This document shows positions 1-6,537 of a stretch of 8,791 nt of DNA, piece after piece. This stretch comes from an uncultured Treponema sp. (GTDB lineage Bacteria > Spirochaetota > Spirochaetia > Treponematales > Treponemataceae): contig CAKZZR010000110.1 of assembly GCA_937885475.1 (NCBI GenBank), forward strand, positions 1 through 8,791, read 5' to 3'. Within the stretch, counting starts at the first letter, position 1. The number at the start of each line of letters is the position of its first letter. The position numbers were made by a program, and so were the translations under genes. A model generated the notes under the pieces. It did no database searches. It was not told where the DNA came from and worked only from the letters and a program-made list of their open reading frames with translations.

Positions 1-1
1 A

Positions 2-79
2 AAGCTCCGCGAAACGCTCACCGGAATCCAGATGGGCGAGTTCAAGGCTCCAGAAGGCTGGGTTTACGAGATAAAATAA
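2..79 (+). CDS. C-terminal end of an unrecognised protein (partial)
   Basis: An open frame enters from the left edge and ends at TAA 77-79, giving 25 residues that finish with APEGWVYEIK. The strong terminator that follows at 103-134 supports this being the true 3' end of a transcribed gene. The tail is too short to assign to a family. It shows no membrane segment and no recognisable motif. I considered a substrate-binding lipoprotein tail but cannot support that. Confidence 0.6.
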   Translation, partial: KLRETLTGIQMGEFKAPEGWVYEIK

Positions 80-102
80 TCAGACACAAGTCTGCTTTGA
101 GG

Positions 103-134
103 GGCACTCCTTTATGGGAGTGCCTTTTTTTTTT
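103..134 (+). terminator. Rho-independent terminator
   Basis: An 8-bp perfect stem (GGCACTCC at 103-110 with GGAGTGCC at 117-124) encloses a 6-nt loop and is followed directly by ten T residues (125-134). It lies 23 nt after the stop of the upstream partial gene and before the promoter of the SbcD-like gene, so it separates the two transcription units. It is the only canonical terminator I could find in the window. Confidence 0.93.
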
Positions 135-173
135 GTTGTTTCTATCCCACACCTATAACATCATCATTTTTTA

Positions 174-182
174 TGCTACAAT
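174..182 (+). promoter_or_regulatory. Extended -10 promoter for the sbcD-sbcC-like operon
   Basis: TGCTACAAT reads as an extended -10 element (TGn plus hexamer TACAAT at 177-182). No good -35 is visible 17 nt upstream (TATAAC at 154-159), which an extended -10 can tolerate. Transcription would start near 189 and leave a leader of about 33 nt before the ATG at 222. The same TGn-TAnnnT form recurs before three other genes here. Confidence 0.55.
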
Positions 183-211
183 TGGGAGGTCAACGCAAAC
201 TGACTTTTTAT

Positions 212-216
212 GGGAG
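212..216 (+). promoter_or_regulatory. Ribosome binding site that decides the SbcD-like start
   Basis: GGGAG lies 5 nt before ATG 222. The upstream in-frame ATG at 210 has no Shine-Dalgarno sequence at a workable distance, since the nearest purine run (184-189) is 20 nt away. The ATG at 222 also begins the protein as MRIIHCADIH, the normal N-terminus for this nuclease family. Confidence 0.75.
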
Positions 217-221
217 CTGTT

Positions 222-1304
222 ATGAGAATAATCCATTGTGCTGATATTCATGCTGATTCAAGGATGGACACGCACCTTTCCAAGGAAAAGGCGGACGAGC
301 GCAGAAATGAGATTGTCGATGCCTTTTCAAACATGGTTAGATTCGCGCGTGAGAATGCGGTCCGGGCAATCATAATAGCGGGCGATTTGTTTGACACAAA
401 GACCACGCAGCAAAGGACGATAAAAAAGCGGATTGCATACATAATCGCTCAGAATCCAGAAATTGACTTCTTGTATTTGCGCGGAAACCATGATGAGGAT
501 GTGGATTTTGCGGATGCCGAGCACATGCCGAATCTGAAGCCGTTTTCAAAATCAAAGTGGACCTCGTATTCCTATGGCAATGTTGAGATTTATGGGCATG
601 AGTTTGGAAAGACGATTCCGGTTACGGCTTACAATGAGCTTTCCTTTGATTCAAAAAAAGTTAATATCGTGGTCCTGCATGGGCAGGTTGCGGAATACAA
701 GGCAAAGGACGGCGCTCCGGTAATTTCGTTACCAAGCCTTGCAAATCAGAATATTGACTACATAGCGCTCGGTCATATCCATGACTACAAAATGGCAAGG
801 CTTGACCACCGCTGCTCCTGGTGCTATTCGGGCTGTCTTGAAGGGCGCGGATTTGACGAATGCGGCGAGAAAGGCTTTGTCCTTCTGGAGATTGAAAATA
901 ATTCAATCAAAACAAAATTCATATTGCTTTCAAAACGGCGCATTCATGAAGTCAGCGTAAAATTGGACGGCGTGATGACCTATAACGAGATAATGCAGGC
1001 GATAACCGAGCGGCTTTCCGGCATTCCGAGGCAGGACATAGTTCAGGTGGATTTGACAGGCGAAATCTCTGAGGAAACGGAGCTTGAACCTGATTCATAC
1101 CAGGCCGCATTCGCTTCAAATTATTATTTCATTCGCTTTAAGGACAGGACGGAAACTAAAATCGACTTTTCGCGTTATGAGAATGACGTGTCGCTCAAAG
1201 GCGAGTTCATCCGCCTGGTAAGAAATCAGGGCGGCTTGTCGGATGAGGAGAAATCAAAAATCATCATGACTGGAATAAAAGCGCTGGCGGGGAGGCTTGG
1301 CTGA
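222..1304 (+). CDS. sbcD: SbcD/Mre11-family DNA repair exonuclease subunit (YhaO-like metallophosphoesterase)
   Basis: This is the predicted nuclease subunit of an SbcCD/Mre11-Rad50-type complex, which in known members processes DNA ends and hairpins using two metal ions. In 360 residues all the calcineurin-like phosphoesterase motifs are visible: D8-I-H10, GDLFD 54-58, GNHDE 88-92, VLHGQ with H153, and GHIH 184-187. The catalytic core fills roughly residues 1-230. The remaining C-terminal part (about 230-360) would hold the cap and partner-binding region and is less conserved. The gene sits 2 nt before the SbcC-like ATPase, the classic sbcD-sbcC order, so the two are almost certainly co-transcribed. 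An upstream ATG at 210 would add four residues, but the Shine-Dalgarno position favours 222. The symbol follows the family; the B. subtilis-style YhaO subgroup may fit better than E. coli SbcD. Confidence 0.9.
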   Translation: MRIIHCADIHADSRMDTHLSKEKADERRNEIVDAFSNMVRFARENAVRAIIIAGDLFDTKTTQQRTIKKRIAYIIAQNPEIDFLYLRGNHDEDVDFADAEHMPNLKPFSKSKWTSYSYGNVEIYGHEFGKTIPVTAYNELSFDSKKVNIVVLHGQVAEYKAKDGAPVISLPSLANQNIDYIALGHIHDYKMARLDHRCSWCYSGCLEGRGFDECGEKGFVLLEIENNSIKTKFILLSKRRIHEVSVKLDGVMTYNEIMQAITERLSGIPRQDIVQVDLTGEISEETELEPDSYQAAFASNYYFIRFKDRTETKIDFSRYENDVSLKGEFIRLVRNQGGLSDEEKSKIIMTGIKALAGRLG

Positions 1305-1306
1305 AT

Positions 1307-3928
1307 ATGAAACTTATAAAAGCGCATATACAGAATTTCGGAAAGCTTTCAAATGTTGACATTGATTTTTCTGACGGATTGAATGCATTCATTCATGAGA
1401 ACGGCTGGGGAAAGACCACGCTTTCTGTATTCATAAAATCCATGTTCTATGGAATGGAGCATACTACCTCAAAGGACATTGAAAAAAACGAAAAGCTTAA
1501 ATATGCGCCGTGGCAGGGCGGGGTGTATGGTGGAACGCTTGCTTTTTTGCATGGAGAGAAGATTTACATAATCCACAGGACCTTTGGACTTAAGAAGAAC
1601 GAGGACACCTTTGAGCTGAGGGACGTTAAGACCAATAAAATCTCTGACGATTTTTCTGAAAATATTGGAAATGAGCTTTTTGGAATAAACCGGGAAACGT
1701 ACGGACGGAGCGTTCACGTGGTGCTGGACGAAAGTCCTGTTGCTTCTGATGACATTTCGGCAAAACTGAACAACTTGGTGGAAGCATCTGACATCTCAAG
1801 CTTTGACACGGCCGTAGCTTTTCTTGACAAGAAGGCGACGGCATTGAAGGCCAAACGTGGAAACAATGGCGAAATTGCCCAGATACAGAATACTATAGAA
1901 GAAAACCGCAATGCTCTTGTCGGAATTGAGTCAAAAATCCTGCAGAATGAGAATTATGAAAAGAAAATTGCCGAACTCAATAAGCGCATTGAAGACCTTA
2001 AAAAAACACAGCGAACCCTTGAAGGTCAGCTTGCAGAAAGCGCAAAATATGAAGCAAAACTTCGCTATGAGCAATTAAAAGCTGATGTTCGCTCGGCGCA
2101 AAAATCAAAGGAGAGCTTGCTCTTATTTTTCAATGGCAAGGTGCCAACTGATGAGGCAATCGGAAAATTGGATGCGCTTATCCGCTCATATACAACAGTT
2201 GAATCCAATCTTCAGACAGGCTCTGCCACCCAAGCAGAAAAAGACCAGTATGACTCCTTGCGAAATTATTTTGCGGGCGACATATTGCCTTCAAAGGAGC
2301 AGATAGATTCTTGCCTGAAGGCGGATGGTGACTACAAGCGGTTCAAGCAGGAAGAAAGCGAGAAAAAACTGACGGAAGCAGAACTTGCGGAATTAAGCGC
2401 TCTGAAGCCTGTTTTTGAGGATTCAAATCTTTCCGCAGAAAAGATAAACGAGAATATCGCTCACGTTTCTGAAGTTCAGGATATGAAAAATGAAGTTGCA
2501 CGGCTTGAGTCTGAGCTTCAGTCAAAAAGACTGGAACTAAAGCTTGCTTTGCAAACAAAACCAAAGAACTTTAAGCGCATTGCTTTTTTTATTTCCGCGG
2601 CGCTTTGTATTCTTGCTGGGGCTGCGTCCTTTGCTTTTAGGGCGGTTCTTCCTGTGAGTGCAGGGCTTCTTGCGCTGGGCGCTTTCTTTGTTGTGTCAGG
2701 CTTTGCCTCAAAGTCCAGAAATCAGGATTTTTCTGAGCTTGAAGCTGAAATATCTGCATTGGAAACCAAGATACAAGCATTGCGCGCTTCTTCTTCTGAA
2801 AAAGAAAACGGCTATAAGGTTTTCATCTCTCAGTATGGCGCGTCTGAAGATTCTGAGCTTGTCGCACTCACTGGCATAAGCGTAAATTACAACCGTTATG
2901 CTACGCTTTCAAAAAAGAATGCTGACTATTCCCTCTGGCTCAAAACTCAGGCAAAAAATCCTGAGGATTACGAAAACGCGCTCAAGGCATTCATGAAGCG
3001 CTACTGCAAGACGGAGGATATTTCTTCTGTTCCGGCAGAAATCCAGGCTTTGACCGAAAGATTGAACCGTCTTAGTGAGCTTGAAAAAAAGATGAATGCA
3101 GACTCTCATAACGCCAGATTGCAGGACTCTCAAAAAGAAAGCCTGAAAGCCGTGCTTTCGCAATATGATGTGGATAAGACCTTTTCTTTTGCGGACCAGG
3201 TACAGAGTGTTCATGACAGGCTGAACGACATAAAAAATGCCGGTGAGTTTATTGCTTCTTCCATGCAGAAGGTAAAGGATTTTGAAGACAATCCTGAAAA
3301 TGATGTCTCATCTTTTGAAAAGCTCTCAAAGCCTGAAAAATCAGCGGAAGCCTTGCGCGAGGAATTGTCCGGCATCGCAGAGCAGATTGTTGCGGAAAAC
3401 AGGACCGTCGCCGATTATCAGAAAATCATAAACGACAATCTGACCCACACGGAAAAAAAAGAGGACATTGAGACGGAAATAGAGCGCCTTGAAATCACAA
3501 AAAAGGAAAAACAGGCGGAATATGAAATCCTGCAGAAAACCCAGCAGCTTCTCTCCAAGGCAAAAGAAAACCTGGACGCAAATTATTCTGACCCCATGAA
3601 AAAAGGCTTTGAAAAGTATGTTTCCATGCTCGACAGCAAGCTCAAGCTTGCCATAGATACCGACCTGAAGGTTTCCGTTGATGACGGCGGAAAATACCAT
3701 GAAAGCGCGGCATTGAGCGAAGGCTATAAGGACCTGGTGAATTTTTGCTCACGGATGGCCTTGATAGACGCACTCTTTAAAGATGAAAAGCCCCCAATTA
3801 TCCTGGACGACCCCTTCGTGAACTTGGATGACGACAAAGTCCCTCTCGCCTTGCAGCTGATAAAGGATATGGCCAAAGAAAAGCAGGTGCTGTACTTTGC
3901 CTGCCACAAAAGTCGGGCGGTGAGGTGA
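1307..3928 (+). CDS. sbcC: SbcC/Rad50-like AAA ATPase with central membrane hairpin (YhaN-type)
   Basis: This is the ATPase partner of the upstream nuclease; related proteins clamp DNA and gate nuclease access. In 873 residues the N-terminal P-loop reads ENGWGKTT 31-38, with the usual first glycine replaced by His30, and the Q-loop is PWQ at 68-70. Two long charged stretches, about 180-420 and 470-790, look like coiled coil. The C-terminal half-site holds a signature-like LSEGYKD 803-809, Walker B IILDD ending at D834-D835, a D-loop NLDD 839-842 and the H-loop His867. Midway, residues 425-444 and about 446-467 form two hydrophobic segments where Rad50/SbcC carry a CxxC zinc hook, and no CxxC pair is present there. 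GGGGAGG at 1289-1295 is the likely ribosome binding site. The nuclease ends 2 nt before this start, implying coupled translation. The function is a family inference, and YhaN-type proteins are less well studied than SbcC. Confidence 0.88.
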   Translation: MKLIKAHIQNFGKLSNVDIDFSDGLNAFIHENGWGKTTLSVFIKSMFYGMEHTTSKDIEKNEKLKYAPWQGGVYGGTLAFLHGEKIYIIHRTFGLKKNEDTFELRDVKTNKISDDFSENIGNELFGINRETYGRSVHVVLDESPVASDDISAKLNNLVEASDISSFDTAVAFLDKKATALKAKRGNNGEIAQIQNTIEENRNALVGIESKILQNENYEKKIAELNKRIEDLKKTQRTLEGQLAESAKYEAKLRYEQLKADVRSAQKSKESLLLFFNGKVPTDEAIGKLDALIRSYTTVESNLQTGSATQAEKDQYDSLRNYFAGDILPSKEQIDSCLKADGDYKRFKQEESEKKLTEAELAELSALKPVFEDSNLSAEKINENIAHVSEVQDMKNEVARLESELQSKRLELKLALQTKPKNFKRIAFFISAALCILAGAASFAFRAVLPVSAGLLALGAFFVVSGFASKSRNQDFSELEAEISALETKIQALRASSSEKENGYKVFISQYGASEDSELVALTGISVNYNRYATLSKKNADYSLWLKTQAKNPEDYENALKAFMKRYCKTEDISSVPAEIQALTERLNRLSELEKKMNADSHNARLQDSQKESLKAVLSQYDVDKTFSFADQVQSVHDRLNDIKNAGEFIASSMQKVKDFEDNPENDVSSFEKLSKPEKSAEALREELSGIAEQIVAENRTVADYQKIINDNLTHTEKKEDIETEIERLEITKKEKQAEYEILQKTQQLLSKAKENLDANYSDPMKKGFEKYVSMLDSKLKLAIDTDLKVSVDDGGKYHESAALSEGYKDLVNFCSRMALIDALFKDEKPPIILDDPFVNLDDDKVPLALQLIKDMAKEKQVLYFACHKSRAVR

Positions 3929-3944
3929 GTTCATTCATTAGCTT

Positions 3945-3973
3945 TTGAATAAATCATTATTTTCTGCTACACT
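3945..3973 (+). promoter_or_regulatory. Promoter for the TtcA-like gene, apparently leaderless
   Basis: TTGAAT (3945-3950), a 17-nt spacer and TACACT (3968-3973) form a sigma70-type promoter with an extended -10 (TGC before the hexamer). The ATG at 3980 begins only 6 nt after the -10, so transcription should start on or within a base of the start codon. No Shine-Dalgarno sequence precedes the ATG, which agrees with a leaderless mRNA. Confidence 0.7.
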
Positions 3974-3979
3974 GTCTGC

Positions 3980-4690
3980 ATGGGACAGCCACGATTATTC
4001 AGTATTATTGATAAGGCGATTTTTGACTACAGGATGATTGAGCCGGGGGACAAGATTCTTGTCGGCGCTTCCGGGGGAAAGGATTCTACGGCGCTGGTGG
4101 AATATTTTGCGAACCGTGCCAGGCGTAAGGATGCTGACTTCAGTTTTTCTGCCATTCATATCGAGACTGATTTTGAGGCGTGCACCATGAGTCCTAAGCT
4201 CCGTCAGATGCTTTCGCAATGGAACGTTGACACCATAAATTATTTTGTGGACGTTGAGAACCGTGTAAAGGAAGGCTTTAAAATGAGCTGCTACTGGTGT
4301 TCCTCTCAGCGGCGGAACGAGCTGATTCATTTTGCCTTGAAGCACGGATACAACAAGATTGCGCTCGGACATCACCTTGACGACATTCTTGAGACCCTTC
4401 TTATGAACATGCTCACAAAGGCTCAGCTTTCCACCATGCCGCCGCGCCTGAATTACGGAAAATACTCGCTTTCGATTATCCGTCCGTTGTGCTATGCCGA
4501 CGTAGAAACCATAAAAGCCCACGCGCTCCAGTCCGGCTACATAAGCACCACCTGTACCTGCATGTATCAGGACAATTCCGGCAGAAAGGATGCCCGCGCC
4601 CGCCTTGAAGCCCTTACCCGCGGCGACCGCCGTGCCAAAGAAAAAATGTTCAACGCCCTCCGCAACATAAACCCAGAGTATCTGCCGTAA
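3980..4690 (+). CDS. ttcA: TtcA-like PP-loop tRNA 2-thiocytidine synthetase
   Basis: This is a predicted ATP-dependent tRNA thiolation enzyme. Known TtcA adenylates cytidine 32 of certain tRNAs and inserts sulfur with the help of an iron-sulfur cluster. The 236 residues show the PP-loop SGGKDS 31-36, the pair C104-Y-W-C107 followed by SSQRR, and GHHLDD 130-135. A late TCTC cluster gives C192 and C194, matching the position where TtcA has its third cluster ligand. The length is somewhat shorter than E. coli TtcA (about 310 residues), mainly at the ends. There is a single-gene promoter directly in front and no Shine-Dalgarno sequence. The substrate could differ, because TtcA, Ncs6 and related PP-loop enzymes are close relatives; the CxxC plus late cysteine pattern favours TtcA. 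It has no functional link to the neighbouring genes that I can see. Confidence 0.85.
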   Translation: MGQPRLFSIIDKAIFDYRMIEPGDKILVGASGGKDSTALVEYFANRARRKDADFSFSAIHIETDFEACTMSPKLRQMLSQWNVDTINYFVDVENRVKEGFKMSCYWCSSQRRNELIHFALKHGYNKIALGHHLDDILETLLMNMLTKAQLSTMPPRLNYGKYSLSIIRPLCYADVETIKAHALQSGYISTTCTCMYQDNSGRKDARARLEALTRGDRRAKEKMFNALRNINPEYLP

Positions 4691-4817
4691 GATTTTTTAT
4701 AGAAAAGTAGGGGAAATGAACGAAAAATCGACTGGAAAATATTTTTTTGACTCATCCTTTCATAATGCGTTTCCCTTGTAAAGTCAGATTTTCTGTCTTT
4801 TCTATCGTTCCGGTTTG

Positions 4818-4826
4818 TGATATTCT
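4818..4826 (+). promoter_or_regulatory. Extended -10 promoter for the membrane protein gene, apparently leaderless
   Basis: TGATATTCT (TGn at 4818-4820, hexamer TATTCT 4821-4826) ends exactly 6 nt before ATG 4833, the same geometry as at the TtcA-like gene. The -35 region (about 4798-4803, TTTTCT) is weak. No Shine-Dalgarno sequence is present before the ATG. Confidence 0.55.
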
Positions 4827-4832
4827 GATGGC

Positions 4833-5477
4833 ATGTATTTGTTCATGTTCATTCTGATTCCTGCGATTTTGGTTTATGAGTGCCTTAAGGCAGAGGATAA
4901 GGTCGTGCTGCTTCTGATTATTGCCGGAAGCCTTTCAGGGGTGCTGGTGAGTCTTTGCACGGCTGTGTTCACGTACCTGCATCGAGTGCCGGAATACAGT
5001 TTTTTGTCAAATTTTTTGTATTTCCTTCTTAAATTCTATGCGCTTCCGGTGGTTTTGCTGTATGCGGTGTATTTTTTCTGCACCAAGGACGATTTTGACG
5101 TGCGCATAAAGGCGTTTTTTCCGGTTACGGTTTCGTTTTACGCCGTGTTCATGCCGTACATGATAATTGCCTCTGACAGCTCGCTTGCCTCTTTTTTCAT
5201 GCTGTTCGTAAAGCCGGTGCTGCTTGTTTCCATGCTGTTCATCCTTTCGCGCCTGTGCTTTAACATTGCTGACGGAATGAGAACCCACGTTCCTTCAAAA
5301 ATTGCCGTGAACGCCCTTTGCGCACTCCTTGCGTTCTGCATTCCTTCTGCCCTTGAGACTCTGTGGCTTCTGAACGTCGCAGAATTTTTGGTTTACGCCG
5401 TTTCTGCCCTGTATGCGCTCTTTGCCCTGGTGCTCTTTTTTGTTGAGTCAAGAAATGGAACGAAATATTTCTTCTAA
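4833..5477 (+). CDS. Polytopic membrane protein of unknown function
   Basis: I do not recognise this 214-residue protein. It is strongly hydrophobic, with about seven membrane segments near residues 2-17, 24-46, 57-83, 94-112, 118-142, 157-180 and 181-204, separated by short charged loops such as KAEDK 19-23, TKDDFD 84-89 and ADGMRTHVPSK 146-156. It has no signal peptide distinct from the first segment, and no catalytic motif stands out. The start at 4833 is supported by the extended -10 placed 6 nt upstream. The gene overlaps the VanZ-like gene by 23 nt, so the two are probably translated together and may act together at the membrane, but nothing in the sequence says what they do. Confidence 0.8.
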   Translation: MYLFMFILIPAILVYECLKAEDKVVLLLIIAGSLSGVLVSLCTAVFTYLHRVPEYSFLSNFLYFLLKFYALPVVLLYAVYFFCTKDDFDVRIKAFFPVTVSFYAVFMPYMIIASDSSLASFFMLFVKPVLLVSMLFILSRLCFNIADGMRTHVPSKIAVNALCALLAFCIPSALETLWLLNVAEFLVYAVSALYALFALVLFFVESRNGTKYFF

Positions 5478-5868
5478 TATAATCCGCATCCTCAAGTGGC
5501 TTCCGTCTTCTTTCATCTTCTGCACGAGCTGGTATCTTTCAAGTCAGGAAACGATTGAGCATTTTCCGTCCTTCTGGAACGCCGACAAGCTCGTCCATTG
5601 CATCTGCTTCGCCGGTTTTTCGTTCTGGGTGTCCTTTGCCTGCGCCATAAAAACGCGGAAGAATCTGTGTCTTCCGCTTTTTATCGTAAGCGCCTACGGC
5701 ATAATCGATGAGATTCACCAAAGCTTCACCCCCGGCCGCTCTTCCAGCATATTTGACTGGATTGCCGATACCCTCGGCGCCCTTCTAGGAGCGCTCTCGT
5801 TCTTGTGCCTGATTGGAATTATCGCGCGGGTGCGGGGAAGAAATGAAGATTCTGGAAGGGGTGTATAG
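5455..5868 (+). CDS. VanZ-family small membrane protein
   Basis: This 137-residue protein carries the VanZ-like pattern: SSQ 29-31, DKLVH 44-48, DEIHQSFTPGR 85-95, D101 and D105 with TLGALLGA just after. Four hydrophobic segments lie at roughly 14-30, 46-65, 72-88 and 104-124. VanZ-family proteins are named after the teicoplanin-resistance accessory protein VanZ, but most members have no proven function and occur without any resistance operon; no other van gene is present here. I chose ATG 5455. The frame is open from an ATG at 5413, but that would overlap the preceding gene by 65 nt and add a non-family N-terminus. No strong Shine-Dalgarno sequence precedes 5455, so coupling to the upstream gene is likely. 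No terminator follows. Confidence 0.85.
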   Translation: MERNISSNIIRILKWLPSSFIFCTSWYLSSQETIEHFPSFWNADKLVHCICFAGFSFWVSFACAIKTRKNLCLPLFIVSAYGIIDEIHQSFTPGRSSSIFDWIADTLGALLGALSFLCLIGIIARVRGRNEDSGRGV

Positions 5869-5901
5869 ATTTTTTCCTAAAAATTCAGTATTTTTTTTCA
5901 T

Positions 5902-6537
5902 ATGGATTCTGCTTTGTACGATGAAATAAAAAATCTCTCTGATAAATATTCATCTGAGCTGAGGGCAAAAATTGATGACCGCACGGAAGAGATGAAATCA
6001 GATGACAATTCTCATTTTTTAATTTACAGAGTTTTGGGGATATCTGAATCAGAAGGAAATCTCATCGACATTTATCAGAACAAAGGTCGTTTCCTTTATA
6101 AATATGCCGGTGCCTTTTTGGAAGATTCTGCCACACTATGCCTTCGGCATAAATACCCTACAGGAAAAAAAGTAAAAATTCCGAATACACTTGGAAGGCG
6201 CCCTTCTACCTATGAAATCGACTTTCTTAATGATACGGACGCATTGGAAATAAAATGGCGGGATGCCACTACTGACGGAGACCACATAACGAAGGAACAT
6301 ACCCGAGTTAAGGTCATAAGCCAGAAGGGTTATAAGCCAATAAGAGTGATGTTTTATTATCCTCAAAGAGAACAGGCGGTTCGCATACAGGAAACCTTGA
6401 AAACCTTGTATGAGGGAATAAAAGGTGAATACTATGCCGGCGATGATGCGTGGAATTTCATAAAGAATTATACAGGCTTTGATTTAAAAGAAATTCTTGA
6501 GAAAATTGCAGATGAAAGGATGTCAGAGTATGCTTAG
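5902..6537 (+). CDS. Type II restriction endonuclease, probably ApaLI-like
   Basis: This is a predicted Type II endonuclease of 211 residues. A PD-(D/E)XK-type core is readable as E105-I-D107, then eight residues, then E116-I-K118, the usual acidic-pair-plus-lysine arrangement. It is followed by a polar stretch WRDATTDGDHITKEHTR (119-135) that I associate from memory with the ApaLI-like family; ApaLI itself cuts GTGCAC. The length suits a small Type II enzyme. The adjoining DNA methyltransferase, whose start overlaps this gene's end by 8 nt, supports the assignment strongly. The target sequence cannot be read from the protein. No Shine-Dalgarno sequence lies before ATG 5902; the upstream bases are a T-rich run, so initiation may be weak or leaderless. 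The next in-frame Met is residue 31, too far in to be the start. The gene is AT-richer than its neighbours. Confidence 0.82.
   Translation: MDSALYDEIKNLSDKYSSELRAKIDDRTEEMKSDDNSHFLIYRVLGISESEGNLIDIYQNKGRFLYKYAGAFLEDSATLCLRHKYPTGKKVKIPNTLGRRPSTYEIDFLNDTDALEIKWRDATTDGDHITKEHTRVKVISQKGYKPIRVMFYYPQREQAVRIQETLKTLYEGIKGEYYAGDDAWNFIKNYTGFDLKEILEKIADERMSEYA
6516..6520 (+). promoter_or_regulatory. Ribosome binding site that decides the methyltransferase start
   Basis: AAGGA inside the end of the endonuclease gene lies 9 nt before ATG 6530. The frame is open further upstream, with an ATG at 6497, but residues before 6530 look like out-of-frame endonuclease sequence and lack a comparable site. Starting at 6530 gives an 8-nt overlap with the endonuclease stop, a common arrangement for coupled genes. 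Confidence 0.7.

Noticed and set aside
3636..3651. A perfect 16-base inverted repeat (GCAAGCT, CA, AGCTTGC) inside the SbcC-like gene.
   Set aside because: It encodes part of the SKLKLA stretch in frame, has no T-tract, and is not near a start or stop. Codon coincidence is the simplest explanation.
4180..4185. A single GTGCAC (the ApaLI target) in the window, considered as evidence of site avoidance by the R-M system.
   Set aside because: About two sites would be expected in this length by chance, so one site says nothing about avoidance or specificity.
3995..4522. A 175-residue open frame on the minus strand opposite the TtcA-like gene.
   Set aside because: It is fully antisense to a gene with clear PP-loop and cysteine motifs, and its product is low in structure and shows no known motif.
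5413..5454. A longer N-terminus for the VanZ-like protein starting at ATG 5413.
   Set aside because: It would overlap the preceding gene by 65 nt, has no ribosome binding site, and its extra 14 residues do not resemble the family start.
6137..6151. A 6-bp hairpin (TATGCC, TTC, GGCATA) inside the endonuclease gene.
   Set aside because: There is no U-tract, and it lies mid-gene in normal coding sequence. A regulatory role cannot be supported.
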